Made by a program: the position numbers and the translations under genes
Notes under the pieces: generated by a model
Seen by the model: only the letters and a program-made list of their open reading frames with translations
Told to the model about the DNA's origin: nothing
Databases searched by the model: none
Shown: positions 1 to 8,427 of the stretch, in pieces
How positions within the stretch are numbered: position 1 is the stretch's first letter
How the letters are laid out: each line of letters begins with the position of its first letter
Assembly (NCBI RefSeq): GCF_014892575.1
Contig: NZ_JADBGI010000023.1
Location: forward strand, 38,725 to 102,724
Direction: 5' to 3'
DNA from: Nocardiopsis coralli
GTDB taxonomy: Bacteria > Actinomycetota > Actinomycetes > Streptosporangiales > Streptosporangiaceae
DNA: 64,000 nucleotides

Positions 1-38
1 CCACCCCCCTGTACGACACACGGTCCGTACACCACCCC

Positions 39-1820
39 GTGAGGAAAGCTGTGGGACGTCACCGCGGAAAATACGCAGAGGAACCCTCCGGCGAGCGCCA
101 GAGACGACGCGGCCGAGGAGGCGCCGTCGCCGCCCTGGCCGGCGCGCTGGTGATCGTCCTGGCGATCGTCGCGGCCGGCGTGTACGTACTCGTCGACCGC
201 TCCGACGGGTGCGGTTCCCAGCTCGACCTCGACGTGGCCGTGGCCCCCGAGATGGCACCGGCCGTGCAGGCGGTCGCCGACGGGTTCAACGAGGAGGAGA
301 ACACCGTCGACGGCCAGTGCGTGCGTGTGGACGTGCGCCAGGCCGACCCCGCCGACGTCGCCTACGCCATCACCGGGTCGGGCGCCACCATGGGCGACAC
401 CGAGTCCGACGTGTGGATCCCGGACTCCTCCGTGTGGCCGCGCCTGGTCCAGAGCGAGGCGGGCGACGCGATCATCACCGAGACCGGAACGTCGCTGGCC
501 CGCTCGCCGCTGGTGCTGGCGGAGCTGGAGGAGCACGCCGACGACTCCTCCGAGAGCAGCTGGGAGGACGTCGTTCCCACCGGCGCCCCCGGCGAGGACC
601 AGGACCGCACCGTGCGGGTGGTCGACCCCGTGCGCAGCTCCACCGGGCTGGGAACCCTGTACCTGCTGCACGGTGCGCTGCAGGAGTCCTCCGACGACGC
701 CGACACCTTCAACGCGCACATGACCGCGGCCCTGCAGTCGCTGCACCAGGGGGCGTCCGCCGACGAGGAGGCCGCGTTCCTGGCGCTGAGCGGTGGCGAC
801 GCCGAGGCCCCGCCGCTCATGGTGATGTCGGAGCAGGCGGTGTGGCGCTACAACACCCTGCACTCCGAGGCCCCCGCGCAGGCCGGATACCTCGACAGCA
901 CCTACTACCTCGACTACCCGTACGTGGTGCGCAGCGAGGAGAGCGCCGTGACCCGCGCGGCCGAGGAGTTCCGCAACGCGGTGCGCGCCGACGAGAACCA
1001 GGAGCACTTCCAGAGCGAGGGGTTCCGCGACACCGACGACACGATGGACGCGGACGTGCTGAGCGCCGACGCCGGGTTCCAGGAGGACGTGCCCGAGGAG
1101 CTCCCGGTGCCCTCCGAGGGGTCGATAGACGAACTCACCCGCTCGTGGACGCAGCTGAAGATGGACTCTCGGGTGCTCACCATCGTCGACGTCTCCGGCT
1201 CGATGCTGGCCGAGGTGCCCGGGACCGGGATGACCCGCATGCAGGTCACCGGCGCGGCCGCCGGCGACGGGCTCGACATGTTCACCCCGACCTCGGAACT
1301 GGGGCTGTGGGAGTTCTCCACCGACGTCAACGACGGGCTGCACCACCAGGAGCTCGCGCCGGTGCGCGAACTCCAGGCCACCGACGACGACGGCACCGAG
1401 CACCGCGACACCATCGCGCAGGAGCTGGATGGCCTGGAGCCGCTGCCCGACGGTGACACGGCCCTGTACGAGACCTACCTGGCCGCCTACGAGGAGATGT
1501 CGCGGACCTACCGGCCCGACCGCACCAACGTGATCCTCATGCTGACCGACGGCGACAACGACCACCCGGGCGGCATGGACCTGGACGAGCTGCTGGACGG
1601 CATCGACGAGCTCTCCAGCCCCTCGCGTCCGATCCCGATCATCACGATCGCCTTCGGCCCGGAGGTGGAGGACGTCGAGTCGCTGCAGGAGATCGCCGCC
1701 GCCACGGGTGGTGCGGCCTACCGCACCGAGGACCCGCGGGAGATCGGCGAGATCTTCGTGCAGGCGTTCTCGCTGCGGATCGACGACAGCGGCACCGGGG
1801 GCGCCGGCGGCGGGAGCTAG
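39..1820 (+). CDS. Solute-binding plus von Willebrand A domain membrane protein
   Basis: A 593-residue protein that starts at GTG. A basic N-terminus is followed by one membrane helix (about residues 28-52), so most of the chain should lie outside the cell. Residues 60-350 look like a type-II periplasmic-binding-protein fold. The C-terminal part is a VWA domain with a complete MIDAS signature: DVSGS at 384-388, then DGDTAL and LTDGDND, which together would bind a divalent metal. The mature part is very acidic and ends in a Gly-rich tail. This architecture is common in actinobacteria as a substrate-binding and VWA protein of unknown ligand. No partner gene lies beside it; it converges on the hydrolase downstream. 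Confidence 0.85.
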   Translation: MRKAVGRHRGKYAEEPSGERQRRRGRGGAVAALAGALVIVLAIVAAGVYVLVDRSDGCGSQLDLDVAVAPEMAPAVQAVADGFNEEENTVDGQCVRVDVRQADPADVAYAITGSGATMGDTESDVWIPDSSVWPRLVQSEAGDAIITETGTSLARSPLVLAELEEHADDSSESSWEDVVPTGAPGEDQDRTVRVVDPVRSSTGLGTLYLLHGALQESSDDADTFNAHMTAALQSLHQGASADEEAAFLALSGGDAEAPPLMVMSEQAVWRYNTLHSEAPAQAGYLDSTYYLDYPYVVRSEESAVTRAAEEFRNAVRADENQEHFQSEGFRDTDDTMDADVLSADAGFQEDVPEELPVPSEGSIDELTRSWTQLKMDSRVLTIVDVSGSMLAEVPGTGMTRMQVTGAAAGDGLDMFTPTSELGLWEFSTDVNDGLHHQELAPVRELQATDDDGTEHRDTIAQELDGLEPLPDGDTALYETYLAAYEEMSRTYRPDRTNVILMLTDGDNDHPGGMDLDELLDGIDELSSPSRPIPIITIAFGPEVEDVESLQEIAAATGGAAYRTEDPREIGEIFVQAFSLRIDDSGTGGAGGGS

Positions 1821-1823
1821 GCT

Positions 1824-1887
1824 GCGGGGATCTTGCTACCGGAGCCGGGTTCAGCGCCGAAGTCTGCGCTGGTAGCAAGATCCCCGC
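1824..1887. repeat. 60-bp palindromic repeat, copy A
   Basis: Perfect 17-bp inverted arms (1824-1840 and 1871-1887, core GATCTTGCTACC) enclose a 30-nt imperfectly palindromic centre. It lies between two convergent genes. A second copy in opposite orientation is at 63576-63637. There is no T-tract, so it could act as a bidirectional terminator or be a mobile palindromic repeat. Confidence 0.8.
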
Positions 1888-1904
1888 CGGAAGGGCCCCT
1901 GGGA

Positions 1905-2894
1905 TCAGGGCGCGAGGTGCTCTTCGAGGAAGCGGAGGATGTCGGTGCGCGCGTCCTCGGCCCGGGGAACCAGACGGGGCAGGCTGAGGAAGGCGTGCAC
2001 GGCGCCGGGGTGTTCGCTCAGCCGCGCGGGGCTTCCGGCCCGCAGGAGGCGTTCTGCGTAGGCACGACCATGGTCGGCCAGGGGGTCGAGGGTCGGGACC
2101 ACCACCAGGGCCGGGGCGAGCCCGCCGTGGTCGCCCGCATGGAGGGGCGAGACCGTGCGCGGATCGACGCCTTCGGGGACGGCGAGGCGGCGGAAGAACT
2201 CGATCTGGGGCACGGTCAGGGTCGGGCTGTCGGCGTGCTCGGTGACCGAGGGGTACTCCAAGGCCGTCGCGGTCAGATCGACACAGGGATTGACCAGGAC
2301 CTGGGCCCGCAGGTCCGGACCGGCACCCCTCGCCCGGAGCGCCGACAGGGCGGCGACCGTCGCACCGGCGCTCTCGCCGAGGACCGCGATCCGGTCGGCG
2401 TCGATCCCCCAGTGCGCCGCGTACCGGGCCAGGTGCTGGAGCGCGTCCCAGCCGTCGTCGACCGCCGCTGACAACGGGATCCGGTGGGTCAGGAGGCGGT
2501 GATCGACCGAGACGACCACGGCCGGCAGCCGTGCGGCGAGGTGGCTGTTGATCCAGTCGCTCTGAGGCGCAGTGCCGACGAACCCGCCGCCGTGGACGTG
2601 CAGCACCAGCGGCAGCGGCGCCGATCCGGTCCCCGCGCCGCGGCCGGGCCGGTGGACCCGCACCGGCAACACCCGGCCGTCCAGGGCGACCTGCTGCCAG
2701 GTGATGGCGGCTCCGCGGTCGGGGAAGCCCGCGATGAGCCTGATCGCCGCCGACCTCCGCTTGCGGTTCTCGGCGGTGCGGAAGGCGGCCAGGTCGTCAG
2801 GGGTCATGGCCGACCAGTCCGGCTCCCTGCTCAGCAATGGGCTCAGTAGGCGCACACCCAGCGGAGGCCGTGTCGCGGTCGTGGTCCGGTCCAT
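1905..2894 (-). CDS. Alpha/beta hydrolase, hormone-sensitive-lipase family
   Basis: A 329-residue alpha/beta hydrolase of the HSL (family IV) carboxylesterase group. The oxyanion-hole motif HGGG follows the strand LVLHVHG. The nucleophile elbow is GESAG, the acid is in DPLADHG and the histidine in AVHAFLS, so the triad is complete. Length is normal for the family. It should hydrolyse short-chain or aromatic acyl esters; the physiological substrate is unknown. It diverges from the TetR gene across a 28-bp palindrome and is probably repressed by that regulator. The start ATG at 2894 gives the normal N-terminal cap region. Confidence 0.88.
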   Translation of the reverse strand: MDRTTTATRPPLGVRLLSPLLSREPDWSAMTPDDLAAFRTAENRKRRSAAIRLIAGFPDRGAAITWQQVALDGRVLPVRVHRPGRGAGTGSAPLPLVLHVHGGGFVGTAPQSDWINSHLAARLPAVVVSVDHRLLTHRIPLSAAVDDGWDALQHLARYAAHWGIDADRIAVLGESAGATVAALSALRARGAGPDLRAQVLVNPCVDLTATALEYPSVTEHADSPTLTVPQIEFFRRLAVPEGVDPRTVSPLHAGDHGGLAPALVVVPTLDPLADHGRAYAERLLRAGSPARLSEHPGAVHAFLSLPRLVPRAEDARTDILRFLEEHLAP

Positions 2895-2918
2895 GGCTCG
2901 TCCCCACTTCTGTTTCCG

Positions 2919-2946
2919 CTACCGTTGGTATCGATACTAACGGTAG
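2919..2946. promoter_or_regulatory. Predicted TetR operator between divergent genes
   Basis: A 28-bp inverted repeat (CTACCGTT...AACGGTAG) with only one mismatched pair, centred on ATCGAT. It overlaps the -35 box and spacer of the regulator promoter below and lies upstream of the hydrolase start, as expected for a TetR site repressing both genes. Confidence 0.7.
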
Positions 2947-2954
2947 CGTATATT
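2925..2954 (+). promoter_or_regulatory. Promoter of the TetR gene, probably leaderless
   Basis: TTGGTA (2925-2930), an 18-bp spacer and TATATT (2949-2954). The ATG at 2961 is 7 nt beyond the -10 box and has no Shine-Dalgarno sequence, so transcription probably begins at the start codon. Confidence 0.5.
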
Positions 2955-2960
2955 GGGCGC

Positions 2961-3539
2961 ATGACGCCAGTGCCCGGATCCGACCGTTCACCCGGCCGCC
3001 CCCGCGCCCGCATCGATGCCGCGGTCTTCGCGGCCACGCTGAGCACCATCGACGAGTTCGGCTACACACGCGCCACGGTCGACCGCATCGCCACCGGGGC
3101 CGGCGTCGCCAAGACCACGATCTACCGCCGCTGGCCCTCCAAGGGGGAGCTGGTCACCGCCTGCCTCCTCGACACGTTCGGCCCGGCACCGCTGGAGGGG
3201 GAGGACCGGCAGGAGATCATGGCGTCGGCCGTCCGCTGGGCCGTGGCGAAGATCGGGGAGCCCGGCGTCGGTGCGGCCTTCGCGGGCGTGTTCACCGACG
3301 CCATCAACGACGCCTCTCTGCGCCGGATCCTGTCGGACCGGCTGCAGGACCCCTATCGGCTCGCGCTCCAAGAGGCCTTGGGTGAGACGGAGGAGCGCGT
3401 CCTGTTCTTCATCGACGTCACCGTCGGCACGCTGCTCCACCGGCTGGGGATGACCGGGGGGCCGATGGCCCCTGCCGACGTCGACGCCCTGGTCGGGATG
3501 CTCGTGCGAGAACTGGCACATGACGACGGGAACCGGTGA
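2961..3539 (+). CDS. TetR/AcrR-family transcriptional regulator
   Basis: A 192-residue regulator. The N-terminal helix-turn-helix is typical of TetR (TVDRIATGAGVAKTTIYRRW) and is followed by an all-helical ligand domain with a C-terminal TetR_C-like region. The ATG at 2961 is preferred to the in-frame upstream ATG at 2925, because that one lies inside the operator and the new start matches the family N-terminus. Divergent from the esterase and separated by a palindromic operator, it is most likely an autoregulated local repressor of that enzyme. The inducer is unknown. Confidence 0.85.
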   Translation: MTPVPGSDRSPGRPRARIDAAVFAATLSTIDEFGYTRATVDRIATGAGVAKTTIYRRWPSKGELVTACLLDTFGPAPLEGEDRQEIMASAVRWAVAKIGEPGVGAAFAGVFTDAINDASLRRILSDRLQDPYRLALQEALGETEERVLFFIDVTVGTLLHRLGMTGGPMAPADVDALVGMLVRELAHDDGNR

Positions 3540-4070
3540 CGGCGGGGATCGAGGCGCACGGCCCGGTTCCGTCCAGTGCCGACGCCGGGCCTGCTGCGAA
3601 GGCAGCCGACGGTTCGGGGCGGGAGCATGACAGGGGCGCCCCAGAAAGGCGGCATCACCCCGGACCGTGTACACACCCGAGCCGAAGCCCCGTTCGAGGC
3701 CGGTCGGAGGACTCGAGAGTGCCCGCCCGGGCGCACCCCGGCCCGGAGAACGGGGCGGGTGACGGGCGCCGGCCGACGCCCGTAAGGCGTACTCGGCGTG
3801 ACTGTGCGAGAGACACCTCGGGACGCATGGGCGACTGGCGGCTTCGGCCGCTCCGGCCAGGGGCGTCCCCGAGGTGACATGACCCTGTCCCCGCGCAGAA
3901 CGGCTCTGGACAACCCCCGGGCCCTGGCGTACGCAGAAGGGACGAGGGCCTGTTCGGTGGATGCCTGGCGTCTCAGGCGGTCGGTGTCCTCCGAGCAGAC
4001 CCTGAGGGTCTCGTCCGGCCCCACTCCCCCTTGCGGGGCCGGACCCGCGACGACCGGATTGGGGAATGCC
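3540..4070. other. Intergenic region, no convincing gene
   Basis: No frame here shows family-like protein sequence. The region contains a perfect 10-bp hairpin (4013-4022 with 4035-4044, GTCCGGCCCC/GGGGCCGGAC) about 25 nt upstream of the next start. This could be a 5'-leader structure or a terminator without a T-tract. Confidence 0.5.
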
Positions 4071-4703
4071 ATGGCCAACGCGTGGATGCCCGGCGCGCAG
4101 CGACTAGCAGGGGGGAGCGAACACGCGCCGCCCGGCGCCGGCGCACCCCGGGCGGTGTGGACCGTGACCGGAACGGCCCCGGGTACCGGATCGGCCCGCG
4201 CGGAGGCCGAACGCCTGGTGACCGAGGGCTGCGCGCCCCACCTGGTGTGGAACCCCCTCTCCGGCGAGACCGTGCAGACCCTGGCGGCCACCCGCCGCAG
4301 CGAGCTGTCGCTGGGCGCGACCCGCTACTACGAACAGCACGTCGATCACGCCGAGGAGGGGCGCGTGTGCCTGGTGGTGGCGGTGGTGGCTCGGCGCAGT
4401 GTTCCGTTCACCGACGGACCGATGCTGGGCCTGGCGGCGATCATGGACTGGCTGGGCTCGTGGGGGGTGGCGCGCCGCTGGCCGGCGGGCCCTCCCGGCG
4501 ACGGTGTCGCCGTGCGTGACCGGCTCGCGCGCGAGCGCACGGCGCGCATGTGGGCGCGCGGGGGACACTTCGGCCACGACCAGGTTCCGGGCTCGCACCA
4601 GCCCGGTCCGGGCCTCATCGACGTGGGCCGATTGCTCACCCCGGACAGCGGTGGCACCGCACTCAGCACCTCCCCCGACACGCAGGTCACAGCCATCCCC
4701 TGA
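4071..4703 (+). CDS. Amidase-like (N-acetylmuramoyl-L-alanine amidase fold) protein
   Basis: Predicted 210-residue protein. The beginning (WMPGAQRL...APRAVWTVT), the middle (PHLVWNPLSGETVQTL) and the end (GHDQVPGSHQPGPGLIDVGRLL) follow the order of conserved segments in amidase_2/peptidoglycan-recognition-type proteins. Recognition is by this pattern only. Histidines normally used for zinc are partly missing, so it may be a non-catalytic relative. The ATG at 4071 is chosen because the in-frame extension back to 3798 has no family-like content. It has no signal peptide and no obvious operon partner. It could also be an unrelated actinobacterial hypothetical protein. Confidence 0.55.
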   Translation: MANAWMPGAQRLAGGSEHAPPGAGAPRAVWTVTGTAPGTGSARAEAERLVTEGCAPHLVWNPLSGETVQTLAATRRSELSLGATRYYEQHVDHAEEGRVCLVVAVVARRSVPFTDGPMLGLAAIMDWLGSWGVARRWPAGPPGDGVAVRDRLARERTARMWARGGHFGHDQVPGSHQPGPGLIDVGRLLTPDSGGTALSTSPDTQVTAIP

Positions 4704-4766
4704 ATTCGGTCATTTCACTAGAACCAGAACACCTGTCGACAAACTCCACTATTCGGGTACCGCTGG

Positions 4767-4795
4767 TTAAGTGCCGAGCCAAAACCCCTTAGTCT
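4767..4795 (+). promoter_or_regulatory. Promoter of the DUF2510 gene, leaderless type
   Basis: TTAAGT (4767-4772), a 17-bp spacer and TAGTCT (4790-4795). The ATG is at 4803 with no Shine-Dalgarno, so the expected transcription start coincides with the start codon. Confidence 0.5.
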
Positions 4796-4802
4796 GTCCG
4801 CC

Positions 4803-6872
4803 ATGGGTGGATCTATCGAGCCGGGTTGGTACGCGGACCCGCAGGGCGACGCACAGACGCTCAGATGGTGGAACGGTGACGAGTGGACGCGCCATACCCG
4901 TTCACTGAGCGAGCTGCAGGGCGGGGGCGGTCCCGTCGACGACGAACCCGCCACGACCCGTCTGGGAGGCGGGGGCCAGGGCGCTCCCGACCCGGGCGAG
5001 GACGAGGAAGGCACCGTACGGCTGGACACCTCCGGACCGGCACCCCAGCCGGCCGAGGACGAGCCCAGTACCGTGCGCATCGATCCCCCGGCCCAACCTC
5101 CGGCCGAGGAGGAACCCAGCACCGTACGGATCAGCCCCTCCGTCCCCCAGACCCCCTCCCCCGCACAGGACTTCTCCCCCGCGTCGGCCCCCGAATCCCC
5201 CACCCCCGCCGAGGACGAGCCCAGCACCGTGCGGATCAACCCGGACGACATCCCCGGCCGCGGAGGCGCGTCGGCGGGTGACCGGGCGGCGGGCGCAGCG
5301 CCGGCCGGCGGAGCATCCTCGGGCGAGGACGACGAGCTGCCGACGGCCGACCTCACCGGCGGTGACGAGATCCCCACCGCCGACCTGGCCGAGCACGCGC
5401 GCGGCGCACGGGGTTCCGACCCCGTCGACACCACCCCGGACCCGGATGCAGGAGCGGGCGCGGGTGCAGGTGCGGGATCGGGCGACCAGGCCCCGCGCAC
5501 CGCGGTGTTCGACCCCGACGCCCCGGTCGGCGGCACGGCCGTCTTCGACCCCGGGGCCCCGAGCGGCTCCGACGAGGCCGCCCCCGGCGGTGTGGCCGGG
5601 ACCGCCATTTTCGACCCGAACGACCCCGCGTTCTCCGGCGCGGCCCACGCGCAGGGCGCCCCGGGCTCCGACGACGAGGACGGCAAGAAGGGCGGCCGGT
5701 TCAACAAGCTCCTGGGCAGCCTCAAGGAGGGCTGGGCCGACCTGTCCGAGGAGCGCAGGGAGCAGAAGGAGGAGGCCAAGCGCAAGGCCGACGAGGAGCG
5801 CGCCCAGCAGCAGGCGGAGGCGCAGCGCCAGGCCGAGGCGCAGGCCGCACAGCAGCCTCAGCCGGGTGCCCAGCCCGGCTCCCCGGAGTCCGGTGGGATG
5901 CCGGGCGCCGGTGCCGCGGGCGCGGCGGGTCAGGTTCCGGGCCAGGGTCCGGAGCAGCAGGGGCCCGGCCAGTCCTCCGGGGCCGACGAGGGTCAGGCCC
6001 CCGGTGCGGCAGGGGCGGCAGGCGCTGCCGCCGCAGGTGGGATCGCCGGTGGCGCAGCGGGCGCCGCGGCCGCCGGTGGTCCCGGTGGTCCTGCGGGCCC
6101 GGGCGGTGCGCCCGAACCCGGCGTGCCCGGTGGCGCGCAGGGCGCCCCCGTCCCGCCGAGCGGCCCGCAGCAGGGGTGGGCACCCGGCCAACCCCCGCAG
6201 GCACCGGGTTCCGGCCCGCAGTACGGGGCCGGTGCACCTCAGCCCCCGCACCACCCGCCGTCGGGGCCGCAGCCCGGCCACCAGCCGCAGTACCACTCCG
6301 GCCCGCAGAACCCCTACTCCGGTCCGCAGCAGGGCTTCGGCCCGCCGCCCGGTGCGTTCCCGCCGCCCGGCGGTTACCCGCCCCCGGGCCCCATGGGCGG
6401 CCCGGGTCAGCCCCCGCCCCCCGGTGCGCCGATGGGCCACCCCGGTGGTCCCGGTGGGCCTGGTGGGCCTGGTGGCCCCCCGCCCGGCCCGATGGGGCAC
6501 CCCGGTGGCCCGCCCCCGGGCGCGTACCCGCCGCCCGGCGCGATGGGTGGCCCCGGCGGCCCGGGAGGCCCGCAGGGTCCGCCCGGGAGCGGTCCGCAGC
6601 AGCCGCCGTGGGGCCCGCCCGGAGGCCCCGGAGCGCACGGTGGACCCGGTGGCCCTGGTGGGCCCGGAGCACACGGTGGGCATCCCTACCCGGGTGCCGG
6701 CCCGCAGCAGCCGCCCAAGAAGAAAAAGAGCGGTTGCGGCTGCGGGTGCCTCGTACTGACGTTGATCGTGGTCGTGGTGCTGGTCGCCACCTACCTGCAG
6801 GTGTGGGGCGTCTGGGACTGGATGTACGAGCTCTTCGACGTCGGCGGACCCCGGCAGTTCGTCTGGGAGTGA
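4803..6872 (+). CDS. DUF2510 membrane protein with repeated T-x-x-[ILF] motifs
   Basis: A 689-residue protein. Residues 5-35 are a DUF2510 domain (GWYADPQGD...RWWNGDEW). Then comes an acidic region with ten repeats built around T-x-x-L/I/F (STVRI, PTADL, TAVFDP, TAIFDP). A charged coiled segment follows around residues 295-350, then a long Gly/Pro/Ala/Gln-rich low-complexity stretch. The end is KKKKSGCGCGC, one membrane helix, and a short aromatic tail. The topology suggests a large cytoplasmic part anchored at the C-terminus. T-x-x-I/L is the core recognised by FHA domains after threonine phosphorylation, so it may be a Ser/Thr-kinase substrate scaffold. That is inference; no kinase is adjacent. 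Confidence 0.75.
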   Translation: MGGSIEPGWYADPQGDAQTLRWWNGDEWTRHTRSLSELQGGGGPVDDEPATTRLGGGGQGAPDPGEDEEGTVRLDTSGPAPQPAEDEPSTVRIDPPAQPPAEEEPSTVRISPSVPQTPSPAQDFSPASAPESPTPAEDEPSTVRINPDDIPGRGGASAGDRAAGAAPAGGASSGEDDELPTADLTGGDEIPTADLAEHARGARGSDPVDTTPDPDAGAGAGAGAGSGDQAPRTAVFDPDAPVGGTAVFDPGAPSGSDEAAPGGVAGTAIFDPNDPAFSGAAHAQGAPGSDDEDGKKGGRFNKLLGSLKEGWADLSEERREQKEEAKRKADEERAQQQAEAQRQAEAQAAQQPQPGAQPGSPESGGMPGAGAAGAAGQVPGQGPEQQGPGQSSGADEGQAPGAAGAAGAAAAGGIAGGAAGAAAAGGPGGPAGPGGAPEPGVPGGAQGAPVPPSGPQQGWAPGQPPQAPGSGPQYGAGAPQPPHHPPSGPQPGHQPQYHSGPQNPYSGPQQGFGPPPGAFPPPGGYPPPGPMGGPGQPPPPGAPMGHPGGPGGPGGPGGPPPGPMGHPGGPPPGAYPPPGAMGGPGGPGGPQGPPGSGPQQPPWGPPGGPGAHGGPGGPGGPGAHGGHPYPGAGPQQPPKKKKSGCGCGCLVLTLIVVVVLVATYLQVWGVWDWMYELFDVGGPRQFVWE

Positions 6873-6988
6873 CGCTGTTGCCGTCCCTCGGGGCTGCTGG
6901 GGCACGTGGGGCTCGGGCTTCCTGAGCCTTCCGGGCCCGGTGGTTGCCCCGGGCCCGGCCTCCCCGGGGACAGCGACACCATGACCCC

Positions 6989-7020
6989 TCGGGGGCGGGC
7001 ACGCGCGTGCCCGCCCCCGA
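6989..7020. terminator. Perfect 32-bp palindrome, probable terminator
   Basis: A completely self-complementary 32-bp GC-rich sequence (TCGGGGGCGGGCACGC and its complement) follows the DUF2510 gene. It has no T-tract, which is usual for this GC content. It lies in the 310-bp gap before oligoribonuclease, which otherwise holds no gene. Confidence 0.6.
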
Positions 7021-7182
7021 CGTGTGTCCGGGGCTCGTTCGGTCTCGTTCGGGCCCGCCCCGCACCCTTGTCCGCGTGCCCTCCGCGTCCCCCGGGTCCT
7101 GCTCCGCACCACCTCCGCGCCGGTTCCGTCCCATGTCCACGCCTCGTACGGGCCGCTTCCTGTGGCGCTTAGGGTGTCCGTT

Positions 7183-7851
7183 ATGAATGACAGTTTGGTG
7201 TGGATCGACTGCGAGATGACGGGCCTCGACTTCGAGAACGACGCGTTGATCGAGGTGGCCTGTCTGATCACCGACGGGGAGCTCAACATCCTCGACGAGG
7301 GCATCGACGTGGTGGTCAAACCGCCGCAGGCCGCACTGGACCGCATGGGCGACTTCGTGCGCGACATGCACACGACCTCCGGGCTGCTCGAACAGCTCGA
7401 CCAGGGGCTGTCGCTGACCGAGGCCGAGGACGCCGTCCTGGAGCACATCCGCAAGTACGTGCGCGAGCCCGGCAAGGCTCCCCTGTGCGGGAACTCGATC
7501 GCCACGGACCGCACGTTCCTGGCGCGCGACATGAAGCGCATCGACGAATACCTGCACTACCGGATGATCGACGTCTCCTCCATCAAGGAGCTCCTGCGCC
7601 GGTGGTTCCCCCGCGTGTACTACGCCAGCCCGGAGAAGGCCGGCGGCCACCGCGCACTCGCCGACATCACCGAGAGCATCCAGGAGCTGCGGTACTACCG
7701 CGCCGCCGGTTTCGTTCCCGAGCCCGGGCCGAGCACCGCCGTGTCCCGCGCGATCGCCGCCGACATCACCGCGGGCGGCAACGGTGTGGAGGCCCGGAGG
7801 ACGGCGCTGGAGGCCGAGGCCGCTGAGGCTGCGGAGGCCTCGGGGTCCTGA
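7183..7851 (+). CDS. orn: Oligoribonuclease
   Basis: A 222-residue DEDDh 3'-to-5' exoribonuclease that degrades 2-5 nt RNAs and linear dinucleotides such as pGpG or pApA to mononucleotides. The catalytic set is complete: WIDCEMTGL (first D and E), GNSIATDRTFL (second D), and GGHRALADI (H and last D). The N-terminus fits the family exactly at ATG 7183. A TAGGGT box at 7170-7175 lies 7 nt upstream, so the mRNA may be leaderless. There is an extra Ala/Glu-rich tail of about 30 residues. Its position just upstream of tRNA-His matches many actinobacterial genomes. Confidence 0.97.
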   Translation: MNDSLVWIDCEMTGLDFENDALIEVACLITDGELNILDEGIDVVVKPPQAALDRMGDFVRDMHTTSGLLEQLDQGLSLTEAEDAVLEHIRKYVREPGKAPLCGNSIATDRTFLARDMKRIDEYLHYRMIDVSSIKELLRRWFPRVYYASPEKAGGHRALADITESIQELRYYRAAGFVPEPGPSTAVSRAIAADITAGGNGVEARRTALEAEAAEAAEASGS

Positions 7852-8087
7852 GGGGTTCCCGGGAACACGGAACCCGGGATCCGGACCCCGGAATCCGTTC
7901 AGCAGTGAACGGGCCCCGCCCCGAGTCCGTGGGGAACCGCCCCCGCGTTCCCGGGACGGGGCCCGATCCGCATCCGGGGCCGGTTCCGGATCAGGCCCGC
8001 GGCCCTCTCCCCATTGGCCCCGCAGCTCCGGGGCGGAACGCCGACCGCCTTCGGACACGGGACCCGGCGCGGCGCCGGGAAAAGTGG

Positions 8088-8116
8088 TCGAAGCACTCCC
8101 CTGCATCCGCTAGGAT
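8088..8116 (+). promoter_or_regulatory. Promoter of tRNA-His
   Basis: TCGAAG (8088-8093), a 17-bp spacer and TAGGAT (8111-8116), about 38 nt upstream of the mature tRNA. It sits in a gene-free stretch of about 300 bp after oligoribonuclease, which also contains a 7-bp TCCCGGG hairpin at 7857-7879. Confidence 0.5.
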
Positions 8117-8153
8117 TGAGAACGTACGCAAGGCCGAGAGGCCGGGCGGACAT

Positions 8154-8227
8154 GGTGGGTGTAGCTCAGTTGGCAGAGCACTTGGTTGTGATCCAAGATG
8201 TCGCGGGTTCAAGTCCCGTCACTCACC
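8154..8227 (+). tRNA. tRNA-His (anticodon GTG)
   Basis: The cloverleaf folds by eye. The acceptor stem GTGGGTG pairs with CACTCAC with one G-T pair. The anticodon loop TTGTGAT carries GTG, and the T-arm is GCGGG TTCAAGT CCCGT. A G at 8154 can pair with the C discriminator at 8227, which is the extra -1 G characteristic of tRNA-His. CCA is not encoded. Confidence 0.97.
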
Positions 8228-8235
8228 CCGAGGCG

Positions 8236-8265
8236 AAGGCCCCGACCGCAAGGTCGGGGCCTTTT
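8236..8265 (+). terminator. Rho-independent terminator of tRNA-His
   Basis: A 12-bp stem (AAGGCCCCGACC / GGTCGGGGCCTT) with a stable GCAA tetraloop, followed by T residues, starting 9 nt after the tRNA. Confidence 0.88.
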
Positions 8266-8427
8266 GCGTGCGCGGGGGTCCGGGCCCCGGGACACGGTGC
8301 CCTGAAACGCACGTGGCCGCCCCCGGTCTCGGCGCAGCTGCGTACACGATCCGGGCCGTACCGCCCGCACGATCGGTCTCCGCACGGGATCATGTCCGGG
8401 CGCGGGCGCCGACCGTACGGTTGAGCG

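Noticed and set aside
4902..8106. Long minus-strand open frames opposite the DUF2510 and orn genes
   Set aside because: They mirror the Gly/Pro-rich repeats of the plus-strand gene and have no recognisable domains.
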